Below are positions 8,481 to 16,440 of a stretch of 64,000 bases of DNA, piece after piece. Below the pieces are notes generated by a model. The model saw nothing but the letters and a program-made list of their open reading frames with translations, had not been told where the DNA came from and searched no databases. The stretch comes from UBA6918 sp040754425 (GTDB taxonomy: Bacteria > Pseudomonadota > Gammaproteobacteria > Burkholderiales > Thiobacillaceae): the NCBI GenBank assembly GCA_040754425.1, contig JBFMCR010000037.1:1-64000 (forward strand). Reading direction: 5' to 3'. The translations under genes and the position numbers were made by a program. How positions within the stretch are numbered: position 1 is the stretch's first letter; each line of letters opens with the position of its first letter.

Positions 8481-9127
8481 GCGGCAGCGAGGCCGGCACG
8501 CCCGACGCCCTGCTGCTGATGACCGGCGGTTGCCCGCATTGCCCGGCCGTCTTGCAGGCGCTGACCGGCCTATTGAAGGAGGGCGTGATCGGCCGCCTCG
8601 AAGTCATCAACGTCGCGGTGCACATCGAGGAAGCGGAATCGCGCGGCGTGCAGTCGGTGCCCTGGATCAGGATAGGGCCGTTCGAAGTGGAAGGCGTGGC
8701 CACCCCGGGCAAGCTGCGCGAACTCGCGCAGGGCGTGAACGACGACAAGGTGTTCGATGCCTGGTTGCTGGAGACGCTGAAAGCCGGCAAGCGGCAGAAA
8801 TTCGAAGCGCTGGTGAAGCGGGAACCGCAGCGCATCCACGCGCTGGCGCGCATGATGAGGAATCCCGAGGCCAGCATGGCGGTCCGCCTCGGCATCGGTG
8901 CCATTCTGGAAGAGTTCCGGGGCACGGGCTACAGCGAGCCGCTGGTGCCGGAGTTGGCGGAAATGCTGAGTTCGGACGATCGCCTGCTGCGTGCCGACGC
9001 CTGCCATTTTCTTACCCTCATCGGCACCGAGGCGGTTCGCCCCTTCATGCTGGCCTGCGTCGATGACGACGACCCGGAAATCCGCGAAACGGCGGAAGAG
9101 TGGCTGGCGGAGAACCTGCCGGTCTAG
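8474..9127 (+). CDS. thioredoxin-like and HEAT-repeat fusion protein
   Basis: 217 residues. The N-terminal 90 residues form a thioredoxin-like domain with a redox CPHC motif (LLMTGGCPHCPAV) and the cis-proline region GVQSVPWIRIG. The C-terminal 110 residues are HEAT-like helical pairs (YSEPLVPELAEMLSSDD, ACHFLTLIGTEAVRPF, DPEIRETAEEWL). No signal peptide, so cytoplasmic. The start ATG overlaps the previous gene by seven bases, making it the last gene of the cyclase group. Its TAG stop is formed by the terminal repeat of the mobile-like element that follows. Confidence 0.7.
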   Translation: MVGGSEAGTPDALLLMTGGCPHCPAVLQALTGLLKEGVIGRLEVINVAVHIEEAESRGVQSVPWIRIGPFEVEGVATPGKLRELAQGVNDDKVFDAWLLETLKAGKRQKFEALVKREPQRIHALARMMRNPEASMAVRLGIGAILEEFRGTGYSEPLVPELAEMLSSDDRLLRADACHFLTLIGTEAVRPFMLACVDDDDPEIRETAEEWLAENLPV

Positions 9128-9321
9128 CAGCCTGTCGGACTTGAGGCTGATCTACTGCGCCGCTGGGAAGAGCGGTCCATTTTTGGCTTGCGCCGAAACT
9201 CGCAAGCTCGTTGTCCCCGATTTCTCGTTGCATAGACCCGCTATGCGCCTCGAAATCGTGAAAAACTGTCCTCGCTCTCCCACCCGGCTCGCTACGATCG
9301 CTCAAGTCCGACAGGCTGCTA
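9125..9321. mobile_element. 197-bp MITE-like element with 21-bp terminal inverted repeats
   Basis: Positions 9125-9145 and 9301-9321 are perfect inverted copies (core CAGCCTGTCGGACTTGAG). The interior has no ORF of interest and carries several smaller palindromic words. Small size, terminal repeats and lack of coding capacity fit a non-autonomous element. The outer bases are TAG/CTA, and the left TAG is the stop codon of the thioredoxin-HEAT gene. No target duplication is obvious to me. Confidence 0.7.
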
Positions 9322-9333
9322 GCCTGGCCTGGC

Positions 9334-10185
9334 CTACATCTTGACCACGTGCACGTTGGTGAGCGTCCTGCCCAGGAAACGTTCGCCGATGGTCTGGAAT
9401 CTCAGCGGCACATCGGTAACGAAGAAGTCATAGCGCGGCGGTGTGGGGCCTGGATTGGCGAGGCCTTTTTCGTTCAGCACCGCGGCCGCCTGTTCGGCCA
9501 TGGCCTCGGCCGAATCCACCAGCTTCACGCCCGGCCCGCTGACTTCATGAAGGAGCGGCTTCAGGAGCGGGTAATGGGTGCAGCCCAGCACCATGGTGTC
9601 GATCTTCTCAGCCAACAGCGGGCGCAGGTATTCCTTCGCAGTGAGGCGCGTGACCTCGTGCTCCAGCCAGCCTTCCTCCACCAGCGGCACGAACAGCGCG
9701 CAGGCCTGCGAGTAGATGCGCGAGTCGGGCGCGTAGTCGTGGATGGCGCGCGCATAGGCATTGCTGTTGATGGTGGTGGGCGTGCCGATGACGCCGATGC
9801 GCCTGCCGTCCCTGGCCGCCGCGGCGCCGGCATCGATCACGTCCAGCACCGGCACCGGCGAGAGGTCGCGCACCACTTGTGCGGCGACGGCGGCCATGGT
9901 ATTGCAGGCGATGATCAGCAGCTTGACGTCCTTTTCCAGCAGGAACTCGGCGATCTGGGTGGTGAAGTGAGAAATCGTCTCCACCGACTTCACGCCGTAG
10001 GGCACGCGCGCCGTGTCGCCGAAATAGGTGATGTTCTCGAACGGCAGCCGCTCCATCAGCGCACGCACGACGGTGAGGCCGCCGATGCCGGAATCGAATA
10101 CGCCAATTGATCGGTTTGGACCCAGCGTTTGCTCCCTCTCCCTCTGGGAGAGGATTGGGGTGAGGGAGGAGTGTGCGTTGCTGGA
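9334..10185 (-). CDS. murI: glutamate racemase
   Basis: 283 residues from the ATG at 10185 (another ATG is at 10197). It interconverts L- and D-glutamate for peptidoglycan. The core begins SIGVFDSGIGGLTV; the two catalytic cysteines are in ACNTMAA (Cys94) and GCTHYPL (Cys202). The first roughly 25 residues are unusual: SSLTPILSQREREQTLGPN is the translation of a REP-like palindrome (10132-10168), so the N-terminus was either extended by the repeat or really starts downstream at a non-ATG codon. Single gene, convergent with the thioredoxin-HEAT gene and divergent from the CDF gene. Confidence 0.92.
   Translation of the reverse strand, partial: SSNAHSSLTPILSQREREQTLGPNRSIGVFDSGIGGLTVVRALMERLPFENITYFGDTARVPYGVKSVETISHFTTQIAEFLLEKDVKLLIIACNTMAAVAAQVVRDLSPVPVLDVIDAGAAAARDGRRIGVIGTPTTINSNAYARAIHDYAPDSRIYSQACALFVPLVEEGWLEHEVTRLTAKEYLRPLLAEKIDTMVLGCTHYPLLKPLLHEVSGPGVKLVDSAEAMAEQAAAVLNEKGLANPGPTPPRYDFFVTDVPLRFQTIGERFLGRTLTNVHVVKM
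10132..10168. repeat. REP-like palindrome inside the murI N-terminus
   Basis: CTCCCTCTCCCTCTGGGAGA followed by a TGGGGTGAGGG tail, the common proteobacterial REP type. Related copies occur at 30847-30885 and 54607-54646. Here it is in frame with murI and would encode part of its N-terminus. Confidence 0.7.
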
Positions 10186-10271
10186 CATGCGTGGCAAGAT
10201 AGTGGCTGCGAATACCGCATTCTACCCGTGGCGCAGCGCAGCGGCACGGAGAGCTTGAGCAAGGAGTATTC

Positions 10272-10886
10272 ATGGGCGTATGCAATTGCGGCACGGCTTG
10301 CGAGGCCGCGCCAACCCACCCCGGTTACCGGCGCGCCTTGTGGGTGGCGCTGGTGCTGAACGCGCTGATGTTCGGCGTGGAGATCGTGGCCAGCTTCAAG
10401 GCGGAGTCGGTGTCGCTGCTCGCCGACGCCATAGACTTTCTCGGCGATGCCGGCAATTACGCCGTGGCGCTGTTCGTGCTGGGCCTGGCGCCGGTGTGGC
10501 GCTCGCGCACGGCGCTGTGGAAAGGCTGGCTGATGGTGGGTTACGGCGTGTTCGTGCTGGGCAAGTCGGTCTGGCAATGGACGGCCGGCATCGTGCCCGA
10601 GCCTTTCATCATGACCTGGGTGAGCCTGCTGGCACTGGCGGTCAACATCGGCGTCGCGCTGCTGCTTTATGCCCACCGCAACGGCGATGCGCAGGCGCGC
10701 TCGGTCTGGCTGTGCTCGCGCAACGATGCTGTGGGCAACCTGGCGGTGATCGGCGCGGCAGGCGGGGTATGGGCATTGGGGCAGGGATGGCCTGATATCG
10801 CTGTGGCGCTGGTGCTGGGCGGGCTGGGCCTGACCTCAGGAATCTCGGTGATTCGGCATGCGCTGCGAGAGCTGCGCATGAATTAG
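10272..10886 (+). CDS. short cation-diffusion-facilitator family transporter
   Basis: 204 residues, start at 10272 with AAGGAG upstream. Six predicted membrane helices. The two CDF metal-site motifs appear in altered form: SLLADAIDFLGD in helix 2 and SRNDAVGN in helix 5 (the usual His replaced by a Ser-Arg-Asn context). The N-terminus carries a CNCGTAC cysteine motif that could bind metal. There is no cytoplasmic C-terminal domain, so it belongs to the short CDF-like group. Substrate cannot be read; a divalent metal exported by proton exchange is the family expectation. Confidence 0.75.
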   Translation: MGVCNCGTACEAAPTHPGYRRALWVALVLNALMFGVEIVASFKAESVSLLADAIDFLGDAGNYAVALFVLGLAPVWRSRTALWKGWLMVGYGVFVLGKSVWQWTAGIVPEPFIMTWVSLLALAVNIGVALLLYAHRNGDAQARSVWLCSRNDAVGNLAVIGAAGGVWALGQGWPDIAVALVLGGLGLTSGISVIRHALRELRMN

Positions 10887-10894
10887 CGTGAAAC

Positions 10895-10963
10895 GGTGAC
10901 AAGTGACGGGCCTGGGTGGAACGGTGCCGCCGCGATGGTTTTTTGTCACCTGTCACTTGTCAC
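10895..10963. repeat. iterated-word hairpin (TGACAAGTGAC type)
   Basis: Left arm GGTGACAAGTGAC (10895-10907) pairs with GTCACCTGTCACTTGTCAC (10945-10963) across a 37-base loop. Each arm repeats GTGAC/GTCAC words. The element lies between the convergent CDF and queG genes, and the queG stop codon at 10953-10955 falls inside the right arm, so the repeat shapes the last residues of QueG. Confidence 0.7.
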
Positions 10964-12026
10964 TGCGTGCGCCCTGAAGCCGGGCGAGCGCCCAGGCCAC
11001 GTGTTCGCGCACCAGTGCCGAGGGGTGCCGGCTGCGCGCATCGAGTGCGGCGATGATCTCGGGCGAAGCTTGCGCATTCCCGAGCGCCACGGCGATATTC
11101 CTCAGCCACCTTTCATGCCCGATGCGGCGGATGGCTGAGCCTTCCATGCGCTTGAGGAAGGTTTCTTCGTCCCAGGAAAAAAGATCGACCAGCGATGCGG
11201 CATCCAGACCGTGGCGCGGCGCAAAATCCGCCAGTGCGGACGGCGCGGCCTCGCGGTTCCACGGGCAGGCGAGCTGGCAGTCGTCGCAGCCGTAAATGCG
11301 GTTGCCCAGCAGCGGCCGCAGCTCTAGCGGGATGCTGCCCTTGTGCTCGATGGTGAGATAGGAAATGCAGCGCCGCGCATCCAGCACGTAGGGCGCGACG
11401 AAGGCGCGCGTGGGGCAGGCGTCGAGGCAGGCGGAGCAGGTGCCGCAATGGGCGGGGGCCGCTTCGTCCGGGGGCAGCGGCAGGCTGGCGTAAATCTCGC
11501 CGAGGAAGAAATACGAACCCGCTTCGCGGTTCAGGAGCAGGGTGTGCTTGCCGCGCCAGCCCAGTTTCGTCTGCGCCGCCAGCGCTACTTCCATGACCGG
11601 GGCGGAATCGGTGAACACCCGGTAGCCGAATGGCCCGATGGCGGTCTCGATGCGTGTTGCCAGCTTCCGCAGGCAATCGCGCAGCACCTTGTGGTAGTCG
11701 CGGCCGAGGGCATAACGGGAGACGTAGGCCAGTGCCGGGTCATTCAGCACTTCGCTCGCGGGCGCGGCATCCTGTGGCCAGTAGGGCAGGCGCGCAGTGA
11801 TCACGCTCGCGGTGCCTGGCACCAGTTCGTGCGGGCGTGTGCGCTTGCTGCCGTGCGCGGCCATATAATCCATGTCACCCTGATAGCCCTGATCCAGCCA
11901 GCGCAGCAAATTTTGCTCGGCTCCCTGCAGCGCAATGCCGCTGATGCCGATATCGGCAAAGCCCAGTTCGCGTCCCCAGGTGCGGATGTCCTGAGCCAGT
12001 TTCGTATAGTCGACCGAATCATGCAT
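10953..12026 (-). CDS. queG: epoxyqueuosine reductase
   Basis: 357 residues. It performs the last step of queuosine synthesis in tRNA, reducing epoxyqueuosine with cobalamin and two [4Fe-4S] clusters. The ferredoxin-type cysteine sets are clear: CGTCSACLDACPT and CDDCQLACPW. A C-terminal HEAT-like segment (ALDARSRHPSALVREHVAWAL) is usual for the family. The start codon forms the hexamer ATGCAT with the start of divergent tsaE. The last residues come from the hairpin repeat at 10895-10963. Confidence 0.93.
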   Translation of the reverse strand: MHDSVDYTKLAQDIRTWGRELGFADIGISGIALQGAEQNLLRWLDQGYQGDMDYMAAHGSKRTRPHELVPGTASVITARLPYWPQDAAPASEVLNDPALAYVSRYALGRDYHKVLRDCLRKLATRIETAIGPFGYRVFTDSAPVMEVALAAQTKLGWRGKHTLLLNREAGSYFFLGEIYASLPLPPDEAAPAHCGTCSACLDACPTRAFVAPYVLDARRCISYLTIEHKGSIPLELRPLLGNRIYGCDDCQLACPWNREAAPSALADFAPRHGLDAASLVDLFSWDEETFLKRMEGSAIRRIGHERWLRNIAVALGNAQASPEIIAALDARSRHPSALVREHVAWALARLQGARSDK

Positions 12027-12524
12027 AAACCCGATGATACCGCCGTCATGACCGTGCCGTTGCCCGACGAGGCGGCGACGCTGGCGCTCGGCGCCTGGCT
12101 TTCCGGCCGCCTGAAACCCGGTTGGGTGGTGTACCTGCGCGGCGACCTTGGCGCGGGCAAAACCACCCTGGTCAGGGGGCTGTTGAGGGCGCTGGGTTAT
12201 GAGGGGCGTGTCAAAAGTCCAACATATACCCTGGTCGAATCTTACGAATTATCTAGATTTATCTTGCAACACTATGATTTGTATAGGATGATGAATCCAA
12301 GAGAGTGGCTGGATGCAGGCTTTAGGGATGACTGCAAGGCCGGCACACTTTGCATGGTGGAATGGCCTGAGAAAGCCCAAGGCATGCTGCCCGGCCCGGA
12401 TCTGGAAATTCGGCTCGAGCCGGCAGGCGAAGGCAGGACTGCGCACATCGAGGCGCTTTCCGCACGAGGCAGAAAGGAGATGCAGGCATGGCGGGGATAC
12501 AAAGAGTCCTCACCGCATGGCTGA
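12021..12524 (+). CDS. tsaE: tRNA threonylcarbamoyladenosine biosynthesis ATPase
   Basis: 167 residues from 12021; an internal ATG at 12048 is the alternative. Walker A GDLGAGKTTLVRG (about residue 44) and the family segment SPTYTLVESYE are present, as is the WPEKA motif. TsaE works with TsaB/TsaD to make t6A on tRNAs. Codon use in the middle (ELSRFILQHYDLYRMMN) is locally AT-rich. The 3' end overlaps amiC by 37 bases, the usual tsaE-amidase pairing. If 12021 is the start, it shares a six-base palindrome with the queG start codon on the other strand. Confidence 0.92.
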   Translation: MHKPDDTAVMTVPLPDEAATLALGAWLSGRLKPGWVVYLRGDLGAGKTTLVRGLLRALGYEGRVKSPTYTLVESYELSRFILQHYDLYRMMNPREWLDAGFRDDCKAGTLCMVEWPEKAQGMLPGPDLEIRLEPAGEGRTAHIEALSARGRKEMQAWRGYKESSPHG

Positions 12525-13708
12525 TGCTGCTGTTGCTCAACACGGGCGTTTGGGCGGGCACGCTGACGGCTGCCCGCATGTGGCCTTCGCCCGACTACAC
12601 CCGCGTCACGCTTGAATCCGACGCCCCGCTGAACTTCAGGTTCTTCACGCTGGGCAATCCCGAACGCCTGGTGGTCGACATCGAGGGCCTCGCCCAGAGC
12701 GAAACCCTGGCCGGCCTGCCTGCGCTCATCACGCCGGCCGATCCCTATGTCGCCAATGTGCGCAGCGGCCTCAACCGTCCCGGCGTGATGCGCCTGGTAT
12801 TCGACCTCAAGACCCGGGTCAGGCCGTCGGTTTTCGCCCTGAACCCCATGGGCGAGTATGGCCACCGCCTGGTCATCGACCTGTATGCGGCCGCATCCTC
12901 GGAAAGCCTGGCGGCCGACCGCGCCGTGCCGGGCGGAAGCGGATCTGCCGGCGTGCCCGCATCTGCCGGCAATTCGGCCAGCGCGTTCAACCGCCTCATC
13001 CTGGTCGCCATCGATGCCGGGCACGGCGGCGAAGACCCCGGCGCGATCGGTGCAAACGGCAGCCGGGAAAAGCACATCACCCTGAAGGTGGCGAAGAAGC
13101 TCAAGGAAAAGATCGACGCCGAGCCCAACATGCGCGCCTACCTCACCCGCGACGGCGACTATTTCATCCCCCTGCACGAGCGCGTGAACAAGGCGCGCGC
13201 GGTCAAGGCCGATCTTTTCGTGTCGGTGCATGCCGACGCCTTCATGCGTCCCGAGGCGCGCGGCTCGTCGGTGTTCGCACTGTCCGAAAACGGTGCCAGT
13301 TCCGCCGCGGCGCGCTGGCTGGCCAAGCGCGAGAACGATGCCGACCTCATCGGCGGCGTCAACATCGACGTCAAGGACAAGTACCTCAAGCGCACCCTCA
13401 TCGATCTGTCGCAGACCGCCACCATCAACGACAGCCTGCGCCTTGCCGATTACGTGCTCAAGGAAATCGGCGAGATCAACTCCCTGCACAAGGACGATGT
13501 CGAGCAGGCTGGTTTTGCCGTGCTGAAGGCGCCGGACATTCCCTCCATCCTGGTCGAGACGGCCTTCATCTCCAACCCGGAAGAGGAAAAGCGCCTGAAC
13601 GACGAGGCCTACCAGGACAAGCTCGCCGGCGCGATTCTTTCAGGCATCAAGGCCTACTTCGACAAGCATCCGCCTGCGGGCAGGACCAAGGTCGCGCGCG
13701 AAATGTAA
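12488..13708 (+). CDS. amiC: N-acetylmuramoyl-L-alanine amidase (AMIN and Amidase_3)
   Basis: 406 residues with a signal peptide (about 1-24). AMIN domain for septal targeting (about 25-135, ending with the strand HRLVIDLY) and the zinc amidase domain (about 170-395). The zinc ligands are visible in DAGHGGEDPG (His179) and SVHADAF, with the catalytic region VLKAPDIPSILVETAFISN at the end. It splits daughter cells by cleaving peptide stems from glycan. Overlaps tsaE by 37 bases; mutL follows in the same direction. Confidence 0.92.
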   Translation: MAGIQRVLTAWLMLLLLNTGVWAGTLTAARMWPSPDYTRVTLESDAPLNFRFFTLGNPERLVVDIEGLAQSETLAGLPALITPADPYVANVRSGLNRPGVMRLVFDLKTRVRPSVFALNPMGEYGHRLVIDLYAAASSESLAADRAVPGGSGSAGVPASAGNSASAFNRLILVAIDAGHGGEDPGAIGANGSREKHITLKVAKKLKEKIDAEPNMRAYLTRDGDYFIPLHERVNKARAVKADLFVSVHADAFMRPEARGSSVFALSENGASSAAARWLAKRENDADLIGGVNIDVKDKYLKRTLIDLSQTATINDSLRLADYVLKEIGEINSLHKDDVEQAGFAVLKAPDIPSILVETAFISNPEEEKRLNDEAYQDKLAGAILSGIKAYFDKHPPAGRTKVAREM

Positions 13709-13748
13709 AGCGGCCTGACGCTCCCGCTGCGGTCAGCCGGGAATGCGC

Positions 13749-13771
13749 CATGCCGAATATAATTCGGCATG
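13749..13771 (+). promoter_or_regulatory. palindrome with TATAAT at the mutL start
   Basis: CATGCCGAAT and ATTCGGCATG form a perfect 10-bp inverted repeat around ATA. A consensus -10 hexamer TATAAT (13758-13763) spans the centre, and the mutL ATG (13769-13771) is the last part of the right arm. If the hexamer is used, transcription would begin at or near the ATG, giving a nearly leaderless mRNA; no good -35 is visible. Alternatively the palindrome is a repressor site. Confidence 0.45.
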
Positions 13772-15544
13772 CGCGCCATAAAGGTTCTTCCCGACATTCT
13801 CATTTCCCAGATCGCCGCCGGCGAGGTCGTCGAGCGGCCCGCTTCGGCCTTGAAGGAACTGATCGAAAACAGCCTTGACGCCGGCGCGACGAAAATCGAC
13901 ATCCGGCTGGAGCAGGGCGGCGCCAGGCTGCTGTCGGTGCAGGACGACGGCGCCGGCATCACCGCCGACGAGCTGCCGCTCGCGCTGGCGCGCCATGCCA
14001 CCAGCAAGATCGGCGCACTGGAGGACCTCGAACGCGTGTCCAGCCTGGGGTTTCGCGGCGAGGCACTGGCCAGCATGTCTTCTGTGGCGCGCGTGTCGCT
14101 TGCCAGCCGCAGCCGCAATGCTGCGCACGCGCACCGGATCGAGGCCGAAGGCGCGGCGCCCGGGGTGGTCAAACCGGCCGCCCTGGCTTCCGGCACCACG
14201 GTCACCGTGGCCGACCTGTTCTTCAATACCCCTGCGCGGCGCAAGTTCCTCAAATCCGAAGCCACCGAATATGCCCATTGCGCCGAAGTCGTGCGGCGCA
14301 TGGCGCTGTCGCGTCCGGACGTGGCGTTCACCCTTGTGCACAACGGACGCGTGCAATTGCGCCACCCGTCACAGGCACTGGACGAGCGCATCGGCGCGGT
14401 ACTGGGCGAGGATTTCGTCGCCGCCGCGGTTTCCGTGGACGAACAGGCCGGCCCCATGCGACTCATGGGCATGGCCGCGCTGCCGGCCTATTCCAAAAGC
14501 GGACGCGAGGCCCAGTACGTCTTCGTCAACGGCCGCTTCGTGCGCGACAAGCTGGTCGCGCATGCCCTGCGCGAAGCCTATCGCGACATCCTGCATCACG
14601 ACCGCCATCCGGCCTATGCGCTGTTCTTCGCCTTGCCGCCGGAAGGCGTGGACGTGAACGTGCATCCGGCCAAGACCGAGGTGCGCTTTCGCGATCCGCG
14701 CGGCGTGCACCAGTTCCTGTTCCATGCCATCGAGCGCGCGCTGTCCGGCAGCGCGGCGAAAAGCCGCGAGGGCGTGCACCAGGCGCCGTTGCAACACGGC
14801 GACGATGTAGCCCCCATGCCGCAGACCCCTTCGGCGCCGCCCCAGTCCTGGCGCGGCAGCCAGGCGGGCATGCCGCTTGCTGTGCGCGAGACGCTGGCCA
14901 TGTACGAGACCCTGACGCGCGAGTCCGCAACCGCTCCTGCCGCAGACGAGGCCGAACACGATTACCCCCTCGGCTTCGCGCTCGGCCAGCTGCACGGCAT
15001 CTACGTGCTGGCGCAGAACGCCAGGGGGCTGGTGCTGGTCGACATGCATGCCGCGCACGAGCGCGTGGTGTATGAAAAGCTGAAATCCGCGCTCGACGCG
15101 AGGCGCGTGCCGACCCAGGCTTTGCTGATTCCGGTCACCGTGACGGCCGACGAGCGCGATGTCGCCGCCATCGGCGACCACCATGAGGCGCTGGCCGGCA
15201 TCGGCTTCGACATCCATCCCATCGCCGCCAACGCCGTCGCCGTGCGCGCGGTGCCGGCGCTGTTGAAGGATGCAGATCCGCTCGCGCTGACGCGCGACCT
15301 CTTGCGCGAAATCCGCGAATACGGCGTCAGCCGGCTCATTACCGAGCGGCGCAACGAGCTGCTTGCCACGCTCGCCTGCCACGGCGCGGTGCGCGCCAAC
15401 CGCAAACTCAGCATTCCGGAGATGAATGCGCTATTAAGAGAAATGGAAGCCACCGAGCGCGCCGGGCAGTGCAACCACGGCCGCCCCACCTGGTTTCAGG
15501 TGAGCCTCGCCGACCTGGACAAGTGGTTTCGGCGCGGGGAGTAG
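13769..15544 (+). CDS. mutL: DNA mismatch repair protein MutL
   Basis: 591 residues. The N-terminal GHKL ATPase motifs are intact: NSLDAGA, DDGAGI and GFRGEALASMSSVARV. The C-terminal dimerisation domain holds endonuclease-type metal motifs DMHAAHERVVYE (Asp425), ACHGAVRAN and CNHGRP, so this MutL is probably a nicking enzyme, unlike E. coli MutL. The central linker (about 330-385) is proline-rich. No mutS in the window. The start sits in a palindrome described separately. Confidence 0.95.
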   Translation: MRAIKVLPDILISQIAAGEVVERPASALKELIENSLDAGATKIDIRLEQGGARLLSVQDDGAGITADELPLALARHATSKIGALEDLERVSSLGFRGEALASMSSVARVSLASRSRNAAHAHRIEAEGAAPGVVKPAALASGTTVTVADLFFNTPARRKFLKSEATEYAHCAEVVRRMALSRPDVAFTLVHNGRVQLRHPSQALDERIGAVLGEDFVAAAVSVDEQAGPMRLMGMAALPAYSKSGREAQYVFVNGRFVRDKLVAHALREAYRDILHHDRHPAYALFFALPPEGVDVNVHPAKTEVRFRDPRGVHQFLFHAIERALSGSAAKSREGVHQAPLQHGDDVAPMPQTPSAPPQSWRGSQAGMPLAVRETLAMYETLTRESATAPAADEAEHDYPLGFALGQLHGIYVLAQNARGLVLVDMHAAHERVVYEKLKSALDARRVPTQALLIPVTVTADERDVAAIGDHHEALAGIGFDIHPIAANAVAVRAVPALLKDADPLALTRDLLREIREYGVSRLITERRNELLATLACHGAVRANRKLSIPEMNALLREMEATERAGQCNHGRPTWFQVSLADLDKWFRRGE

Positions 15545-15605
15545 TCTATTTACCTTGCGGTATATTCACCGCGGTTCGCGGTGGGCGCAGAGAAAAACAC
15601 CCCTT

Positions 15606-15681
15606 GAACAAAGAGGACAAGAGGACAAGAGGGCTATCAAGAGCAGAGAGCTTGCTCATGTCCTCCTGTCCTCTTTGTTCG
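15606..15681. repeat. iterated-word hairpin (GAGGACAAGAGG type), copy A
   Basis: GAACAAAGAGGACAAGAGG plus a further GACAAGAGG pairs with CTCCTGTCCTCTTTGTTC across a loop of about 30 bases. The same arms recur at 22250-22359, 23280-23390 and 23391-23468 with a different loop here. It lies between mutL and the gcvR-like gene, outside any reading frame. Confidence 0.75.
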
Positions 15682-15737
15682 TGTCTGGGTTTTCCTTGCC
15701 TACTCCGAGACAGCTGCGAATTCCACGAATGCTCCAG

Positions 15738-15767
15738 TTATCGGCTTTCTTCGCGGAATCGTATAAT
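15738..15767 (+). promoter_or_regulatory. putative sigma-70 promoter of the gcvR-like gene
   Basis: A consensus TATAAT at 15762-15767 sits 31 bases before the ATG, with a weak -35 (TTATCG) 18 bases upstream. Confidence 0.4.
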
Positions 15768-15798
15768 TGATCACAAATCTTGTGTCTAAACTCTAAAA

Positions 15799-16344
15799 AT
15801 GAACACCTCAGCGAATTCCGAATATCTCGTCATCACCGCCAACGGCGAGGACCGCGTCGGCCTGGTCGAGCGCTTCACCAACCGCATCCTCGATGCCGGC
15901 GCCAACATCGAAGCCAGCCGCATGGCGGTGCTGGGCGGGCAGTTTGCCATCCTCATGCTGGTGTCGGGGCCGTGGAACGCGTTATCCAAGCTGGAGGACC
16001 TCATGCCTTCCATCAGCGAGCAGCTGAACCTCGCCATCGTGTGCAAGCGCACGCGCGAGCGCGCGACGACTACGCCCATGGTGCCGTATCACGTGGAGGT
16101 GGTGGCCATGGACCACCCGGGCATCGTCAACAAGCTGTCCAGCTTCTTTGCGCGGCGCGGCATCAACATCGAGGAGCTCAACACCAGCGCCTACCCGGCG
16201 GCGCATACCGGCACGCCCATGTTTTCGGTGCAGATGACCGTCGGCATCCCTGCCGGCACGCATTTCTCCACCTTGCGCGGCGATTTCCTCGACTACTGCG
16301 ACGACCTCAATCTCGACGGCACGTTGGAACCGTCGCGGATCTGA
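15799..16344 (+). CDS. gcvR: tandem ACT-domain regulator, GcvR-like
   Basis: 181 residues made of two ACT domains (about 8-80 and 90-165), each with the ligand-binding turn: TANGEDRVGLVERFTNRI and AMDHPGIVNKLSSFFARRG. This is the arrangement of the glycine cleavage repressor GcvR, which binds glycine and GcvA. The gcv operon is not in the window, so the regulon is unproven. htpG follows about 100 bases later in the same direction. Confidence 0.75.
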   Translation: MNTSANSEYLVITANGEDRVGLVERFTNRILDAGANIEASRMAVLGGQFAILMLVSGPWNALSKLEDLMPSISEQLNLAIVCKRTRERATTTPMVPYHVEVVAMDHPGIVNKLSSFFARRGINIEELNTSAYPAAHTGTPMFSVQMTVGIPAGTHFSTLRGDFLDYCDDLNLDGTLEPSRI

Positions 16345-16440
16345 AGGGCGCCGGCATGCGGGGTGGGAGGGGCTTGAAACCGCCTCTGTCCGCCCCTAGT
16401 TTTCGTCCCACTGGTTTGCACTTTGATGGGAGAAAAAGAC

